Positions 21,025 through 30,400 of a stretch of DNA of 64,000 nt are shown piece by piece (within the stretch, counting starts at the first letter, position 1; each line of letters opens with the position of its first letter). This DNA is from Ascaphus truei (lineage: Eukaryota; Chordata; Amphibia; Anura; Ascaphidae). The notes under the pieces are model-generated. The model searched no databases, had not been told where the DNA came from, and saw only the letters and a list, made by a program, of their open reading frames with translations. The stretch is taken from assembly GCA_036426205.1 (NCBI GenBank), contig CM071567.1, positions 291,525,141-291,589,140 on the forward strand, written 5' to 3'. The translations under genes were made by a program, and so were the position numbers.

Positions 21025-21034
21025 GCTCGACATA
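21025..21034 (+). other. Self-primer sequence at proposed RNA 5' end
   Basis: GCTCGACATA is the exact inverted complement of TATGTCGAGC at 21398-21407, just inside the 5' LTR. In Tf1/sushi-type elements the first bases of the RNA fold onto such a site and prime reverse transcription without a tRNA. The copy in the 3' LTR is at 26486-26495. Confidence 0.6.
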
Positions 21035-21397
21035 GTCTCTGTATGGAAGTACTTCTGGATTCTCTCAGTGTTTTCAAAGGTTCTGACGCGGCTTGTACGA
21101 CTACCCCCTCTGGCTCTCGATCTCGGCACTCCTTGGACAACGCCCTCTCTGGTAACCCCTTGAACACGGCTTGGACTACGACCAATCTCCACTCTCCACT
21201 CCCTGACTTTGGCAAGGCATTCTTCACTCTATCTCTACAACTGGTACTGGCAAGTATTGTCTACCTTACTACACCTGGCCTGGCAACGCTTTATACCACA
21301 CTCCGGACACGCTCCCTTTGCTGCGGGTGCATGTATTACCACTTCCCCCTTCAGCTCAGGGGACGGGTCTGGTCTGCGGGCAGCACCGGCGTAACAT

Positions 21398-21407
21398 TAT
21401 GTCGAGC
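21398..21407 (+). other. Primer-binding site, self-priming type
   Basis: TATGTCGAGC begins two bases after the LTR end and overlaps the likely gag start codon ATG at 21399. No conventional tRNA 3'-end complement (TGG...) is present here, and the 10-base match to the LTR explains the priming instead. Confidence 0.6.
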
Positions 21408-22348
21408 CCACAAGACGCAGACCAGACCGAACTTCAACAATTTCTCTCTAATCTGCTTCAGCAAAACCAGGCCATGGCGGATGAAATTGTGGCACTTGCA
21501 TGCCAGGACGCAGTACTCACAGACCGTGTACCGACCGCGACCTCGCCAGATGTAAGCCCCCACTCCGCAAGCGCAGTTAGCAGCTCAGATGTAAGGATTC
21601 CTCCCCCCAAGCCTTATGCAGGTGAACCGTAAGATTGTAGGGGTTTCCTAAACCAGTGTGAGGTGCAGTTTGAAATGGCTCCCCATCTCTACAATACTGA
21701 TCGCAAGAAGGTAGCCTACATTTATAACCTCCTCACTGGCAGCGCCCTGGCGTGGGCTTCCCCGGTTTGGGAGCGACGTTCTGATCTTACCCAACATTAC
21801 CCGGCATTTAAAGCCGAGTTTCAACGTGTATTCGATTCTCCCGCTCGTCGGGAGATGGCATCTGTTTCTCTCCTCCAGATCACTCAGGGACGGCGAATGG
21901 TGACACAGTATGCTGTGGAATTCCGGACTCTAGCAGCCGAGACTAACTGGGGACAAGAGGCTCTCGTCTCCATATTCTGGCAGGGCCTGGCGGATCCCAT
22001 CAAGGATGAACTCTCTCGCCAATCCAGGCCGGATCAATTGGAGGTCCTCATTGATTTGGCTGTCCGAGTGGATCAATGTATCGCCGCTCAGAGCGCCAGC
22101 GCACTCACTTCCCTAACTTTCAAGTTCCATTCTCCAGTACTCCCAGCAACACTCCTGCTCCCCCAAGTGCTACCACATCTCTTTGTCCTGCACTGGATTT
22201 GCCTGAGCCAATGCAATTGGGGGTACAACGCATCCGCACACCGATACGGCAGTTCCGCCACGCCGGGGGATTGTGTTTCTACTGCGGATCCATGGAACAT
22301 CTGGTTCGGGAGTGTCCACTGCGTCCGGGAAACGGGAACACCCGGTGA
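21399..22348 (+). pseudogene. gag of chromovirus, broken
   Basis: It opens MSSPQDADQTELQQ at 21399 and continues as a typical Metaviridae capsid region (ALAWASPVWE near 21745, then FDSPARREMASVSLLQI). The nucleocapsid zinc knuckle CFYCGSMEHLVRECP is at about 22277-22321, in another frame. Breaks seen: a stop at 21630-21632, and a shift equivalent to one lost base near 22076-22085. The protein would form the particle and bind the RNA. The frame ends at 22346-22348, and pol lies in the -1 frame relative to the knuckle, which fits a programmed -1 shift but could be decay. Confidence 0.85.
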
Positions 22349-23646
22349 GTACAGAGGGGCTCTCTCTGGGTGTAATGTCTCCACTTCCCCTTTCTAAAGG
22401 TGAACTCCCTAAGAAACTTACATTTTCAGTCTCCCTTTCAGGCGATAAGTTCAAGACTTCTACCGCCGCTTTCATTGACTCAGGAGCTGGAGGAAACTTC
22501 GTGGATCTTGAATTCGCCAGGGTAAACCGCATACCAATCGAGAGGAAGAAGGTTCCCATTGCACTCGTCGGTATCGATGGGCGTCCCCTTACCCCGGCCC
22601 ACATCTCCTTAGAGACGGCTCCCTTGCTTCTGTCCTCACATCTGCACAAGGAGATCTTAGTTCTCGATGCCATTCACGCTCCTGGGATACCAATCACCCT
22701 TGGTCTTCCTTGGCTACAGCTTAACAATCCTCTCATTGACTGGACTTCCTCTGCTCCCATTTCCTGGAGGCCGAGGTCAGACGAGACTCATCAACTGCTG
22801 GCCAATACCTCTGTTCCCGAAGTTATTCTACCTTCTGTTTACCATCAATTCCGGGACGTTTTCAATAAGGTACAGTCAGACCTCTTGCCGCCACACAGGA
22901 CTTACGATTGTCCGATCGATCTAGTTCCAGGTTACTCCCTACCCAAGTCCAAGACCTACCCCTTGTCGTTACCAGAATCTCACGCTATGGATGAATATAT
23001 CCAGGAGAATCTCAAGAAAGGCTTTATTCGTCACTCCAATTCCCTAGCAGGGGCTTGGTTTTTCTTTGTCAAGAAAAAGGACGGGTCGTTGAGGCCTTGC
23101 ATCGACTACAGGGGTTTGAACCACATAACTATTAAAAATCGTTACCCCCTTCCCCTTATTACCGAACGGTTCGATAAATTACAGGGGGCCAAGATTTTTT
23201 CCAAGTTGGATCTACGTGGTGCCTATAACCTGGTGCGCATCAGGAAGGGGGATGAATGGAAGACGGCCTTCAACACGCGTAGTGGACACTACAAATATCT
23301 GGTAATGCCTTTTGGCTTATGTAATGCTCCCGCTGTCTTCCAGGATTTCATTAACGACGTCTTTCGTAAGGTACTCAATGTTTTTGTTATTGTATACTTG
23401 GATGATATCCTGATTTTTTCCAAAGATCTCCAGGACCATATACGCCACACCTCCTACGTCCTTTCCTGTCTCCGTGAACACCATTTATACGCCAAACTGG
23501 AGAAGTGCACCTTTCATCAGACCTCTACTCCGTTCCTGGGGTACATCATTTCCGATGAGGGGTTTATGATGGACTCCGGTAAACTTCAAGCAGTCACTGA
23601 ATGGCCAAGACCCAATTCTCTTAAGGCCATACAACGTTTTACGTAG
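22349..23646 (+). pseudogene. Chromovirus pol: protease and reverse transcriptase
   Basis: The protease core FIDSGAGGNF is near 22473 (catalytic DSG). The reverse transcriptase follows: KKKDGSLRPCIDYRGLN, then SKLDLRGAYN, FGLCNAPAVFQ and VYLDDILIFS (catalytic YLDD, about 23395-23406), and LGYIISDEG. This part is open to a TAG at 23644-23646, where the expected LGF/ANFYR connection is shortened. The enzyme copies element RNA to DNA in the particle. Confidence 0.9.
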
Positions 23647-24174
23647 TTTATACGTAGTTTTTCCACCATTGTGGCACCCCTTCCTGCGCTCACCAAAAAA
23701 GGAGCTGATCCTTCTGCTTGGTCATCCGAGGCCATCTCCGCCTTCGAGACACTCAAGGAAGCCTTTATATCCGCACCTATTCTCCATCATCCCAACATTG
23801 AACTTCCCTTCGTCCTGGAGGTCGACGCTTCTGATTGCGGCGCTGGTGCCGTTCTTTATCAGAGACCCATGCCCCAAGATAAGTTACATCCCTGTGCATA
23901 TTTTTCCAAGAAATTCTCATCTGCCAAGAGGAACTATGACGTGGGTAAAAGGGAACTTCAAGAGTGGAGACAGCTGCTGGAGGGGTCGAAAGAGCCGTTT
24001 ACTATTCTCACGAACCACAAGAACCTTCTTTACATAGAGAACGCTCGACGCCTTGGTCCACGACAGGCTCGTTGGGCTCTTTTTTTTTCTCGATTCGATT
24101 TTCACCTTTCCTATATCCCCGGGACCAAGAACGTAAAAGCAGACGCACTCTCCCGAATACATTCTTCTGAATAG
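23647..24174 (+). pseudogene. Chromovirus pol: RNase H
   Basis: [14 protein letters not shown] carries the first catalytic Asp. [12 protein letters not shown] follows where the family has a longer helix between RELL and EW, so an internal deletion is likely. TNHKNL replaces the usual TDHKNL, losing a catalytic Asp. ADALSR closes the domain. A TAG at 24172-24174 separates it from integrase in the same frame. It is in the same frame as the reverse transcriptase. Confidence 0.85.
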
Positions 24175-25242
24175 AGGCCAGAGGAATCTTTGGAGACTAT
24201 CCTTGCACAAGAGAGGATTCTCGCCACGTCTTCTTTCAAGAATCTTGACAAGATTTTGCACTCCCAGAGATGCATTCCCAAGGACTTGGTGGATCCCGAC
24301 AACAAACACTTCGTACCTTCCAAATTTGTTCAAGAGGTCCTGTCTTGGGGTCACTCCTCTAAATCTGCAGGTCATCCAGGTTTTAAGAAGACTACTGATC
24401 TCATTCATCGGAATTTCTGGTGGCCAAGGATGTCTCAAGATATTCTGGAATTTACCCGCGCCTGCGCAACATGCGCTCAAAGCAAGACTCTCCGTCAAAA
24501 GCCTCAGGGTTTTCTGTTACCCCTTCCAGTTCCCGACCGCCCCTGGTCCCACATTTCTATGGACTTCATCGTGGAGTTGCCCAGGTCCAGAGGAATGAAC
24601 ACTATCTTGGTGGTCGTGGACAGGTTCTCGAAGATGTCCCATTTCATTCCACTTAAAGGATTACCCCCCTCCCCCGCCCTTGCTGATATCTTTACGGAGC
24701 AGATTTTCCAGATTCATGGGATCCCTTCGTCCATTGTTTCTGACAGAGGTTCTCAGTTCGTATCCAAATTTTGGAGAGCTTTCACGAAGAGATTGGGCAT
24801 CTCTTCTTCTTTCTCTTCCGCCTATCATCCTCAGTCCAATGAACAAACAGAGAGAATCAATCCCTGGAGAAGTACCTGAGATGTTTTATATCCGATTTCC
24901 AGGATGATTGGGCTCAACTCCTCTCTTGGGCAGAGTATGCCGTCAATTCTGCCAAAAACGAGTCCACCTGGGAGTCGCCCTTCTTTATAAATTATGGGTT
25001 CCACCCTCCCTGTCTTCCCATCCCCAACATTCCTTCTGGAGTACCAGCCGTAGATGAACGCATTTCTTCCCTCCAAACCGCATGGTCCAGGATTCAGTCT
25101 ACCCTTCTCAACTCCTCCCGCAGATCGAAACTACAGGCCGATCGTCGTCGTCGTTCGGCGCCCAGTTACAAACCAGGGGATTTGGTATGGCTCTCCTCTA
25201 AGAATATCCACCTCAAGGTACCATCTCCTAAACTGGCACCTA

Positions 25243-25643
25243 CACTGGCGACACACTTTATTCGAGCTCGGCTAGTCCCATGAATTCGGGTATACTCGGG
25301 TGTATTGAGGTTTGTGACTGTTTTCTGCCCGAGTGCATTGCGTTATTTTCCAGGCAGGGATTGAAGCATTTTATTCCCGCTGGCTGCAATACTGCACAGT
25401 ATATATATATATATATACTGCATTACAATTCATGAATTTATGCCATCTGGTAGACACGCGAAGCATTGCAGCCTATTAAATCCTAATCATTATCATTTAA
25501 CAGATCAGACGCCCGTCAGCCAGGCATGAACCATGGCTGGGAAAGCAAACGCAACGGGGCTTGTCTGAGGTGAGGAGCAGCGCATTCCAGGTATCTGCCA
25601 GGTACATACTGGGTATTTGCTCGAATAAAGTGTGTCGCAGCAG
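25243..25643. mobile_element. 401-bp MITE inside chromovirus integrase, TA target
   Basis: The termini CACTGGCGACACACTTTATT (25243) and, inverted, CTGCTGCGACACACTTTATT (ending 25643) form terminal repeats of about 24 bases. TA at 25241-25242 and 25644-25645 is the target duplication. Removing the insert and one TA rejoins the integrase reading through KLAP and KFLGPFP. TA plus TIR fits a Tc1/mariner-type element. It holds an internal (TA)n run at 25397-25413. A degenerate piece of the same family lies near 41869. Confidence 0.85.
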
Positions 25644-26021
25644 TAAGTTCCTGGGTCCCTTCCCTATTTGTGAACAAATCAATCCCGTGGCATTCCGGCT
25701 CCAACTACCACCCAGTATGAAGTTTCCCAATGTCTTTAATGTGTCCCTCTTAAAACCATTTATCTCCAGTCACTTCTTTCCGGATCAGACTCGTAAACCG
25801 GATCCCATTACTGTACAAAATAACGAGGAATACGAAGTTCACTCTCTTTTGGATTCTCGCCTATCCAGGGGTCAGCTCCAGTTCTTGATGCAGTGGAAGG
25901 GCTTTGGCCCTGAAGAGAGATCCTGGGTACCTTCAAAGGACATTCATGCCCCGGCCCTTCTTAAGTCCTTCAGGAAAAAGTTTCCAGAGAAACCGTTCTT
26001 GGACCGTCCTGAGGCCGTTCC

Positions 26022-26036
26022 TGAAGAGGGGGGTAC
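26022..26036 (+). other. Polypurine tract
   Basis: GAAGAGGGGGGTAC ends directly at the 3' LTR (26037). It is the expected plus-strand primer site of an LTR retrotransposon. Confidence 0.85.
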
Positions 26037-26857
26037 TGTCAGGAATCGGCGTTCTCCTCGCTCCCCACACAGAGCACTCCCTCCCCGCGGTGAGCCCCTG
26101 GACACACAAAACAATCCTGCCTTACCGGCCTCCACGGCTCCTCGCCCCTGCCACCGTCGCGGGATCACTCCCCTCGGCGATTCCTCGGCTCGGCGCTGGG
26201 CGCGCCCACGCTCTCCTGCACGCACACCTTTACCATCCACTGGCTCGCTTCACCAACGTACACGAGTTACGGAGCACGCTCAGTCTGCACACTCTTCTTC
26301 CCGTCCCCCGGACCTCAGGCTCCGCCCCCGCACACTGCACGGGCATACTCAGGTTACTAACAAGACTCAACTGGCCTGTTATGCCTGCACCAATCTGCAG
26401 TGTCTCCTTGTAGCTCTTCCTGTCCCGCCTCCGTTCCTAATTGGACCTTCCTGCTTTATCTAGCTCCTCTCTGCTCTCAGTCTTTGCTCGACATAGTCTC
26501 TGTATGGAAGTACTTCTGGATTCTCTCAGTGTTTTCATAGGTTCTGACGCGGCTTGTACGACTACCCCCTCTGGCCCTCGATCTCCGCACTCCTTGGACA
26601 ACGCCCTCTCTGGTAACCCCTTGAACACAGCTTGGACTACGACCAATCTCCACTCTCCACTCCCTGACTTCGGCAAGGCATTCTTCACTCTATCTCTACA
26701 ACCGGTACCGTCAAGAATTGTCTACCTTACTACACCTGGCCTGGCAACGCTTTATACCACACTCCGGACACGCTCCCTTTGCTGCGGGTGCGTGTATTAC
26801 CACTTCCCCCTTCAGCTCAGGGGACGGGTCTGGTCTGCGGGCAGCACCGGCATAACA
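26037..26857 (+). repeat. 3' LTR of chromovirus
   Basis: It has the same length as the 5' LTR (821 bp), starts TGTCAGGAATCGGCG and ends ATAACA, followed by the GATGG duplication. Differences from the 5' LTR are scattered substitutions. Confidence 0.92.
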
Positions 26858-26862
26858 GATGG

Positions 26863-27838
26863 GCAGGCAGATTATTGGAGATAAGGAAAAAGCAGAGGTA
26901 TTAAACAAATTCTTTGCCTCTGTGTTTACCAGGGAAGAACCAAGTTCAATAGTAGTGCCACAGGAGGAAGCCACAACCTCCATATTAATGACCAATTGGT
27001 TAACTGAGAAAGAAGTTCATAAGCGACTTGAAAAAATTAAAGTAAAGAAGGCACCTGGCCCCGATGGCATACATCCAAGAGTTCTCAAGGAGTTAAGCTC
27101 AGTAATAGCAAAACCATTATATTTAATATTCAAGGACTCCATTTCCACAGGCTCAGTACCACAAGATTGGCGTAAAGCAGATGTGGTGCCTATATTTAAA
27201 AAGGGAGCTAGATCACACCCGGGGAATTACAGACCTGTAAGCCTGACTTCAATAGTAGGGAAACTACTTGAATGTTTAATACGGGATAATATTCAGGAAT
27301 ACCTAATGGAAAACAAAATTATTAGTAATAGTCAGCATGGATATATGAAGGATAGATCTTGCCAAACTAACCTTATTTGTTTCTTTGAGGAGGTAAGTAG
27401 GAATTTAGAGCAGGGTAATGCAGTTGATGTGGTCTACTTAGATTTTGAAAAGGCTTTTGATACGATTTCACACAAGAGGTTGGTGTACAAAATAAAGAAA
27501 ATTGGACTCAGTAATAATATATGCACCTGGATTAAAAACTGGTTAAAGGACAGACAACAGCGGGTTGTCATAAATGGAACGTTTTCAGGTTGGGCTAAAG
27601 TCGTGAGTGGAGTACCTCAAGGATAGGTATTGGGACCCCTACTTTTTAACTTGTTTATTAATGACTTTGAGGTTGGGATCGAGAGCAAAGTCTCCATCTT
27701 TGCTGATGATACTAAATTATGTAAGGTAATAGAATCAGAGCAGGATGTAATTTCTCTTCAGAAGGACTTGGAGAGACTGGAAACGTGGGCAGGTAAATGG
27801 CAAATGAGGTTTAATACAGATAAATGTAAGGTTAAAAT
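26863..27838 (+). pseudogene. CR1-type LINE ORF2, reverse transcriptase part
   Basis: This is the second half of the LINE split by the chromovirus. Motifs in order: LNKFFASVFTREE, KAPGPDGIHPRVLKEL, NYRPVSLTSIVGKLLE, QHGYMKDRSCQTNL, VYLDFEKAFDTISHKRL, SGVPQG, a stop at 27624-27626, then LGPLLFNLFINDFEVG, FADDTKL (FADD catalytic box) and WQMRFNTDKCKV. These are CR1-clade reverse transcriptase blocks. The match stops near 27838, so the C-terminal end is missing. The reading frame is continuous with 20269-20575 once the chromovirus and one GATGG are removed. Confidence 0.88.
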
Positions 27839-27839
27839 A

Positions 27840-28095
27840 TTGGCTATTGTAATTATTGTGCATGTTTTGCAGCACCGTAGGGGCATGGGCAGAATGAAGA
27901 TGAGGATGAAGACGGCCTTCATCGTGGGTGCCTGTAAAAGGTAAGTGTAATATGTTTTGACTGTATTATTGAATGTATATGTATTTAAAATGGCCAAATG
28001 CATTATTATCCATATTTGGATAATAGTAATTTTGCCCATTACTGTATGGTATGTGTTAGGGGGTGTATTTAATTATAATTGTTGTTTCTTATTTT
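27840..28095 (+). repeat. Dispersed repeat D, plus-strand copy
   Basis: Phrases here ('tttggataatagtaattttg', 'cccattactgta', 'gacggccttcatcg') recur inverted near 3240-3440 and 57395-57560 ('cagtaatg.gcaaaa', 'tatc.agatatggat', 'ccatcatgaa'). At both this locus and 57400 the repeat is joined to a GC-rich minisatellite, so both belong to one module of the palindromic-element family. Confidence 0.6.
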
Positions 28096-28099
28096 TGGA

Positions 28100-28310
28100 G
28101 GTGCAACATTGGTACCGCAGGCCCGCGGGTACCCCGGGACTCCCGCGAGGACCCCGGGACGGCCACGGGGACCCCCGGACTGCCGCAGGGACCCCCGCTT
28201 GGTGAGCCGGGGACCCCGAGACACCCACGGTGTCAGCTGGGGACACCCACGTGACCCCCAGGCTCTGACGGGACCCCCGCAGGGTCAGCCAGGGACACCC
28301 GCCGCCTGCT
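28100..28310 (+). repeat. GC-rich minisatellite
   Basis: Degenerate tandem units such as 'cgaggaccccgggac' and 'cagggacccccg' make up about 210 bases. The inverted homologue at 57110-57320 has clearer units of about 31 bp. The open frames in it are products of the repeat. Confidence 0.75.
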
Positions 28311-28349
28311 GTATGGGTTTTGTGCATGCGAAAATAAAAAGCATGAATT

Positions 28350-28655
28350 TTTTCTAAGTCCAGATTTCTTTGCGTCTACTCTGACCTGACGTGTTCTGAT
28401 CAACGCAACTTTCGCGTTTGCTAAGGTTGCGTTGCTTAGTGCATCCCGCTTAAGGGCAGAATTTCACGCAAACAGGGTTGCGATCGAGCAAAGTTGGACT
28501 TAGAAAAAATTCCTGAAAAAAGTCATTTTTAGACCTCAAAGTGCATGTTTGCATAGCTTAGTGCATCGGGATGAGCCAAAAATCACGATCAAAGAGCATT
28601 TTGCGGTCTTAAAGTGACTTATCGGGGCTTAGTGCATAGCTTCCAGAGTTCTCAG
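28350..28655 (-). mobile_element. Right end of a palindromic-module element
   Basis: 'gcttagtgcat' occurs at three places (28430, 28557, 28628), the last ending GCTTAGTGCATAGC at about 28652, the inverted complement of the left edge at 16034. 'gacttagaaaaaattc' is shared with related ends at 54320. It may close the element that starts at 16029; the flanks show no certain target duplication. Confidence 0.4.
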
Positions 28656-29265
28656 AGTTCTATCTGCTGTTTTTTTTCCCTTCTACATTGCCTATCATAC
28701 TTACGTGGTCCATGTGCCAGAGGACATCCATCCTGTTACACCTCTCCCCTGCATGTCTGCTGTGAGGGTCTATCTGCTGTGTAGCTGATTTCACCTTACC
28801 ACAGAATCTCTGTCACATAACACCCGAGTTGCCTTAAAGACCGACGGCCTTTGGTGACACCCGAAGGGCAGCCAAAGGGTGTCAGGCATTAGCTGCCTTT
28901 TGGCTGCTGTTACAACTGCTCTGTTATTGGACTTGGGTAAAGTAGTTCTGATGTATATTGAAACATTTCCATCTTCACACATTACCTTGCTCTCAAAGCT
29001 ATACTGTTCCTCTATATAATCCTTCTTACTTCTTCCCCAATGCTAACTCTTTAAAATAACAAGCTGCTATCCAAAACACACTTTCTTATCCCCCTATATC
29101 CTATGTTTCTAATTACCTTTCCTTATAGCTTGTAAGCCACTTGGGGCAGGGTCATCTTTACCTATTGTAACAATGCATGTTAGTTTGTTGTTTTATTGTT
29201 TTTTGTATTCCAACACTTTTGTATAATGCTAAGGAAAATGTTGGTGCTTTTGAAAAATGTAAATA
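28655..29265. other. Unassigned sequence with L2-like tail
   Basis: 29125-29240 ('cttgtaagccacttggggcagggtc..' then 'tgtataatgctaaggaaaatgttggtgc') resembles the 3' tail of L2-type LINEs and related SINEs ('ctgtaagctcctcggagcaggga' at 39317 is the intact version). No open frame is present. The rest is unassigned. Confidence 0.35.
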
Positions 29266-29267
29266 CC

Positions 29268-29400
29268 GTCATTTCCGGTCTATAAGCCGCTACTTTTTCC
29301 CCACGCATTGAACCTCGCGGCTTATATTCAGGTGCGGCTTATATGTGAATTTTTCCCGCTCTCTGCTCTCCCCCTCCTTTTCTCCCGAGTACACTCTCCC
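29268..29400. mobile_element. DNA-transposon-like terminus with CGGCTTATA blocks
   Basis: 'ggtctataagccgctac' with 'cgcggcttatattc' and 'tgcggcttatatgtg' forms short direct and inverted copies around 'gcattgaacc'. I know such phrases from common vertebrate repeats but cannot name the family safely. 'cctgcggcttatac' near 36788 is a relative. Confidence 0.35.
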
Positions 29401-29419
29401 GCGCCCCCCCGCGAGCTCG

Positions 29420-29880
29420 CTGTCACCGGGGTTGCCACCTCTCCGGGTTTCACCCGGAGACTTCGGGTTTGGCATCCCTTTCTCCGGGCTACGGGTTTGT
29501 CCCTGAAATCTCCGGGTGGGCGGGTGGTCTGGACGGCAGTGAGCAGTGGTGTGCTGACATCAATGACAGGAGCCGTGCGGCAGAGGATTGGATGGCTGTG
29601 GTGGAGGGTGCTGCGTGCGCACACACACACGAGCGCTCCCAAGTACCCCCAATTCGGAAGTCAAGTCCTCCTCGACTTTCTTTGTCTCCACTACAGCCAG
29701 CTACAGGTCACTCACCGGTTCCTGTCCTGCCCTGCATTGCGATGCCACGTTGCTCAGTGCTCACTGAATCACACTGTCACTCCGTCCTCTCTGGCTCCTC
29801 CTCCTCCTGCTGCTCGGGCTGCTGCTTCAAGTGCCTGTTCCCCTGCTTCAAGTCTGTTTATTTATTACTAAGGTGCACCG
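29420..29880. repeat. Repeat with CCGGGTTT blocks
   Basis: 'ttgccacctctccgggtttc', 'acccggagacttcgggttt' and 'tctccgggctacgggttt' are near-repeats. The overlapping frames of 187, 146 and 104 codons on both strands have no domain and are not called. Confidence 0.35.
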
Positions 29881-29934
29881 CAAGCTTGGGTACGATTGCG
29901 CATGTGTAAGATGACGTGTCTGTGCAGTGTCAGG

Positions 29935-30400
29935 CGCGCGAGGTGACCATTACAATAGAAGGGTCCGCGGGGACTACAAGCCCAAGAATGCACTGGGGAT
30001 TGCAAGTCAGATGGCTACTCTTAGCCATTAGGACTGCCAGAATCCCCTACTTCCATATATTGATACTTTGCTCGCACTAGGAGCACGCCAGTCCGAACTG
30101 GGATGAGGAAGTGGTAGGGTGTGTAGGTGCAGAGCATCTGTGACCCCTACACTAGGACAGAGACCCCTTAGGCCTCAGCTAGACCCCGATTTCCCTCCGC
30201 ATAAGGTCGCTGCAGGGACAGACACAGTAGTTAGGGACACTGCCCCTGTAGCACCATTGTGAGGGACACAGCCAGAACGTGGCGGCGAACTGGCGATCCA
30301 ATGGTCTGGGACCAGTTCACTCTACAGATGCTTGCGTTTCTCCAAACCTCTCAAACTGCAGTTACAGCTGTGAAAAGTGACTGGTTAAAAAGTTCTGTTA
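29935..30400 (+). repeat. LTR and 5' leader-like fragment
   Basis: 'ggggactacaagcccaagaa' followed by 'tgcactgg' resembles the ZNF143/SBF site seen at 9979. Further down, 'cattgtgagggacac', 'ccagaacgtggcggcgaac' and 'tggcgatccaatggtc' precede a short frame beginning MVWDQFTLQMLAFLQTSQ (30300), which looks like the start of a Gypsy gag. If so, this is a 5' end cut off after about 100 internal bases. Family and edges are unproven. Confidence 0.35.

Larger units (their letters stand above)
20576..21396 (+). repeat. 5' LTR of chromovirus
   Basis: It starts TGTCAGGAATCGGCG and ends GTAACA. A candidate promoter sits inside: GC-rich CCCGCCTC (20963), ATTGG (20979-20983, inverted CCAAT) and TTTATCT (20994-21000), about 30 bases before the proposed RNA start at 21025. 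Several opposite-strand open frames lie in it and are not genes. Confidence 0.92.
24175..26036 (+). pseudogene. Chromovirus pol: integrase with chromodomain
   Basis: A HHCC zinc finger is present: H in VLSWGHSS, H in GHPGF, CATC. The catalytic core shows MDFIVELP, SDRGSQF and NEQTERIN (D, D, E). One base is lost near 24860, shifting the frame; the reading then continues through a GPY-like region to 25242, where a MITE is inserted, and resumes at 25646 in register. The C-terminus is a chromodomain (EYEVHSLLDSRL, then QFLMQWKGFGPEERSWVPS, about 25828-25935). Chromodomains steer integration toward marked chromatin. The open frame then runs on into the 3' LTR. Confidence 0.88.
20571..26862 (+). 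mobile_element. Chromovirus-type Gypsy (Metaviridae) retrotransposon, complete ends
   Basis: Two 821-bp LTRs (20576-21396 and 26037-26857) start TG and end CA and are flanked by a 5-bp target duplication GATGG (20571-20575 and 26858-26862). The internal order is gag, protease, reverse transcriptase, RNase H, integrase, chromodomain. By eye the LTRs differ at a few dozen sites, so the insertion is not new. The coding region carries stop codons, single-base losses, an RNase H deletion and a 401-bp MITE. The layout, the chromodomain and a self-priming match place it with the vertebrate sushi/Tf1-like chromoviruses. Confidence 0.92.

Noticed and set aside
20522..21632. Several long frames on both strands in the 5' LTR, repeated at 25904-26884
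   Set aside because: They occur identically in both LTRs, are GC-driven, and have no domain.
23900..24500. 193-codon minus-strand frame opposite RNase H and integrase
   Set aside because: It is the shadow of the chromovirus pol reading on the plus strand.
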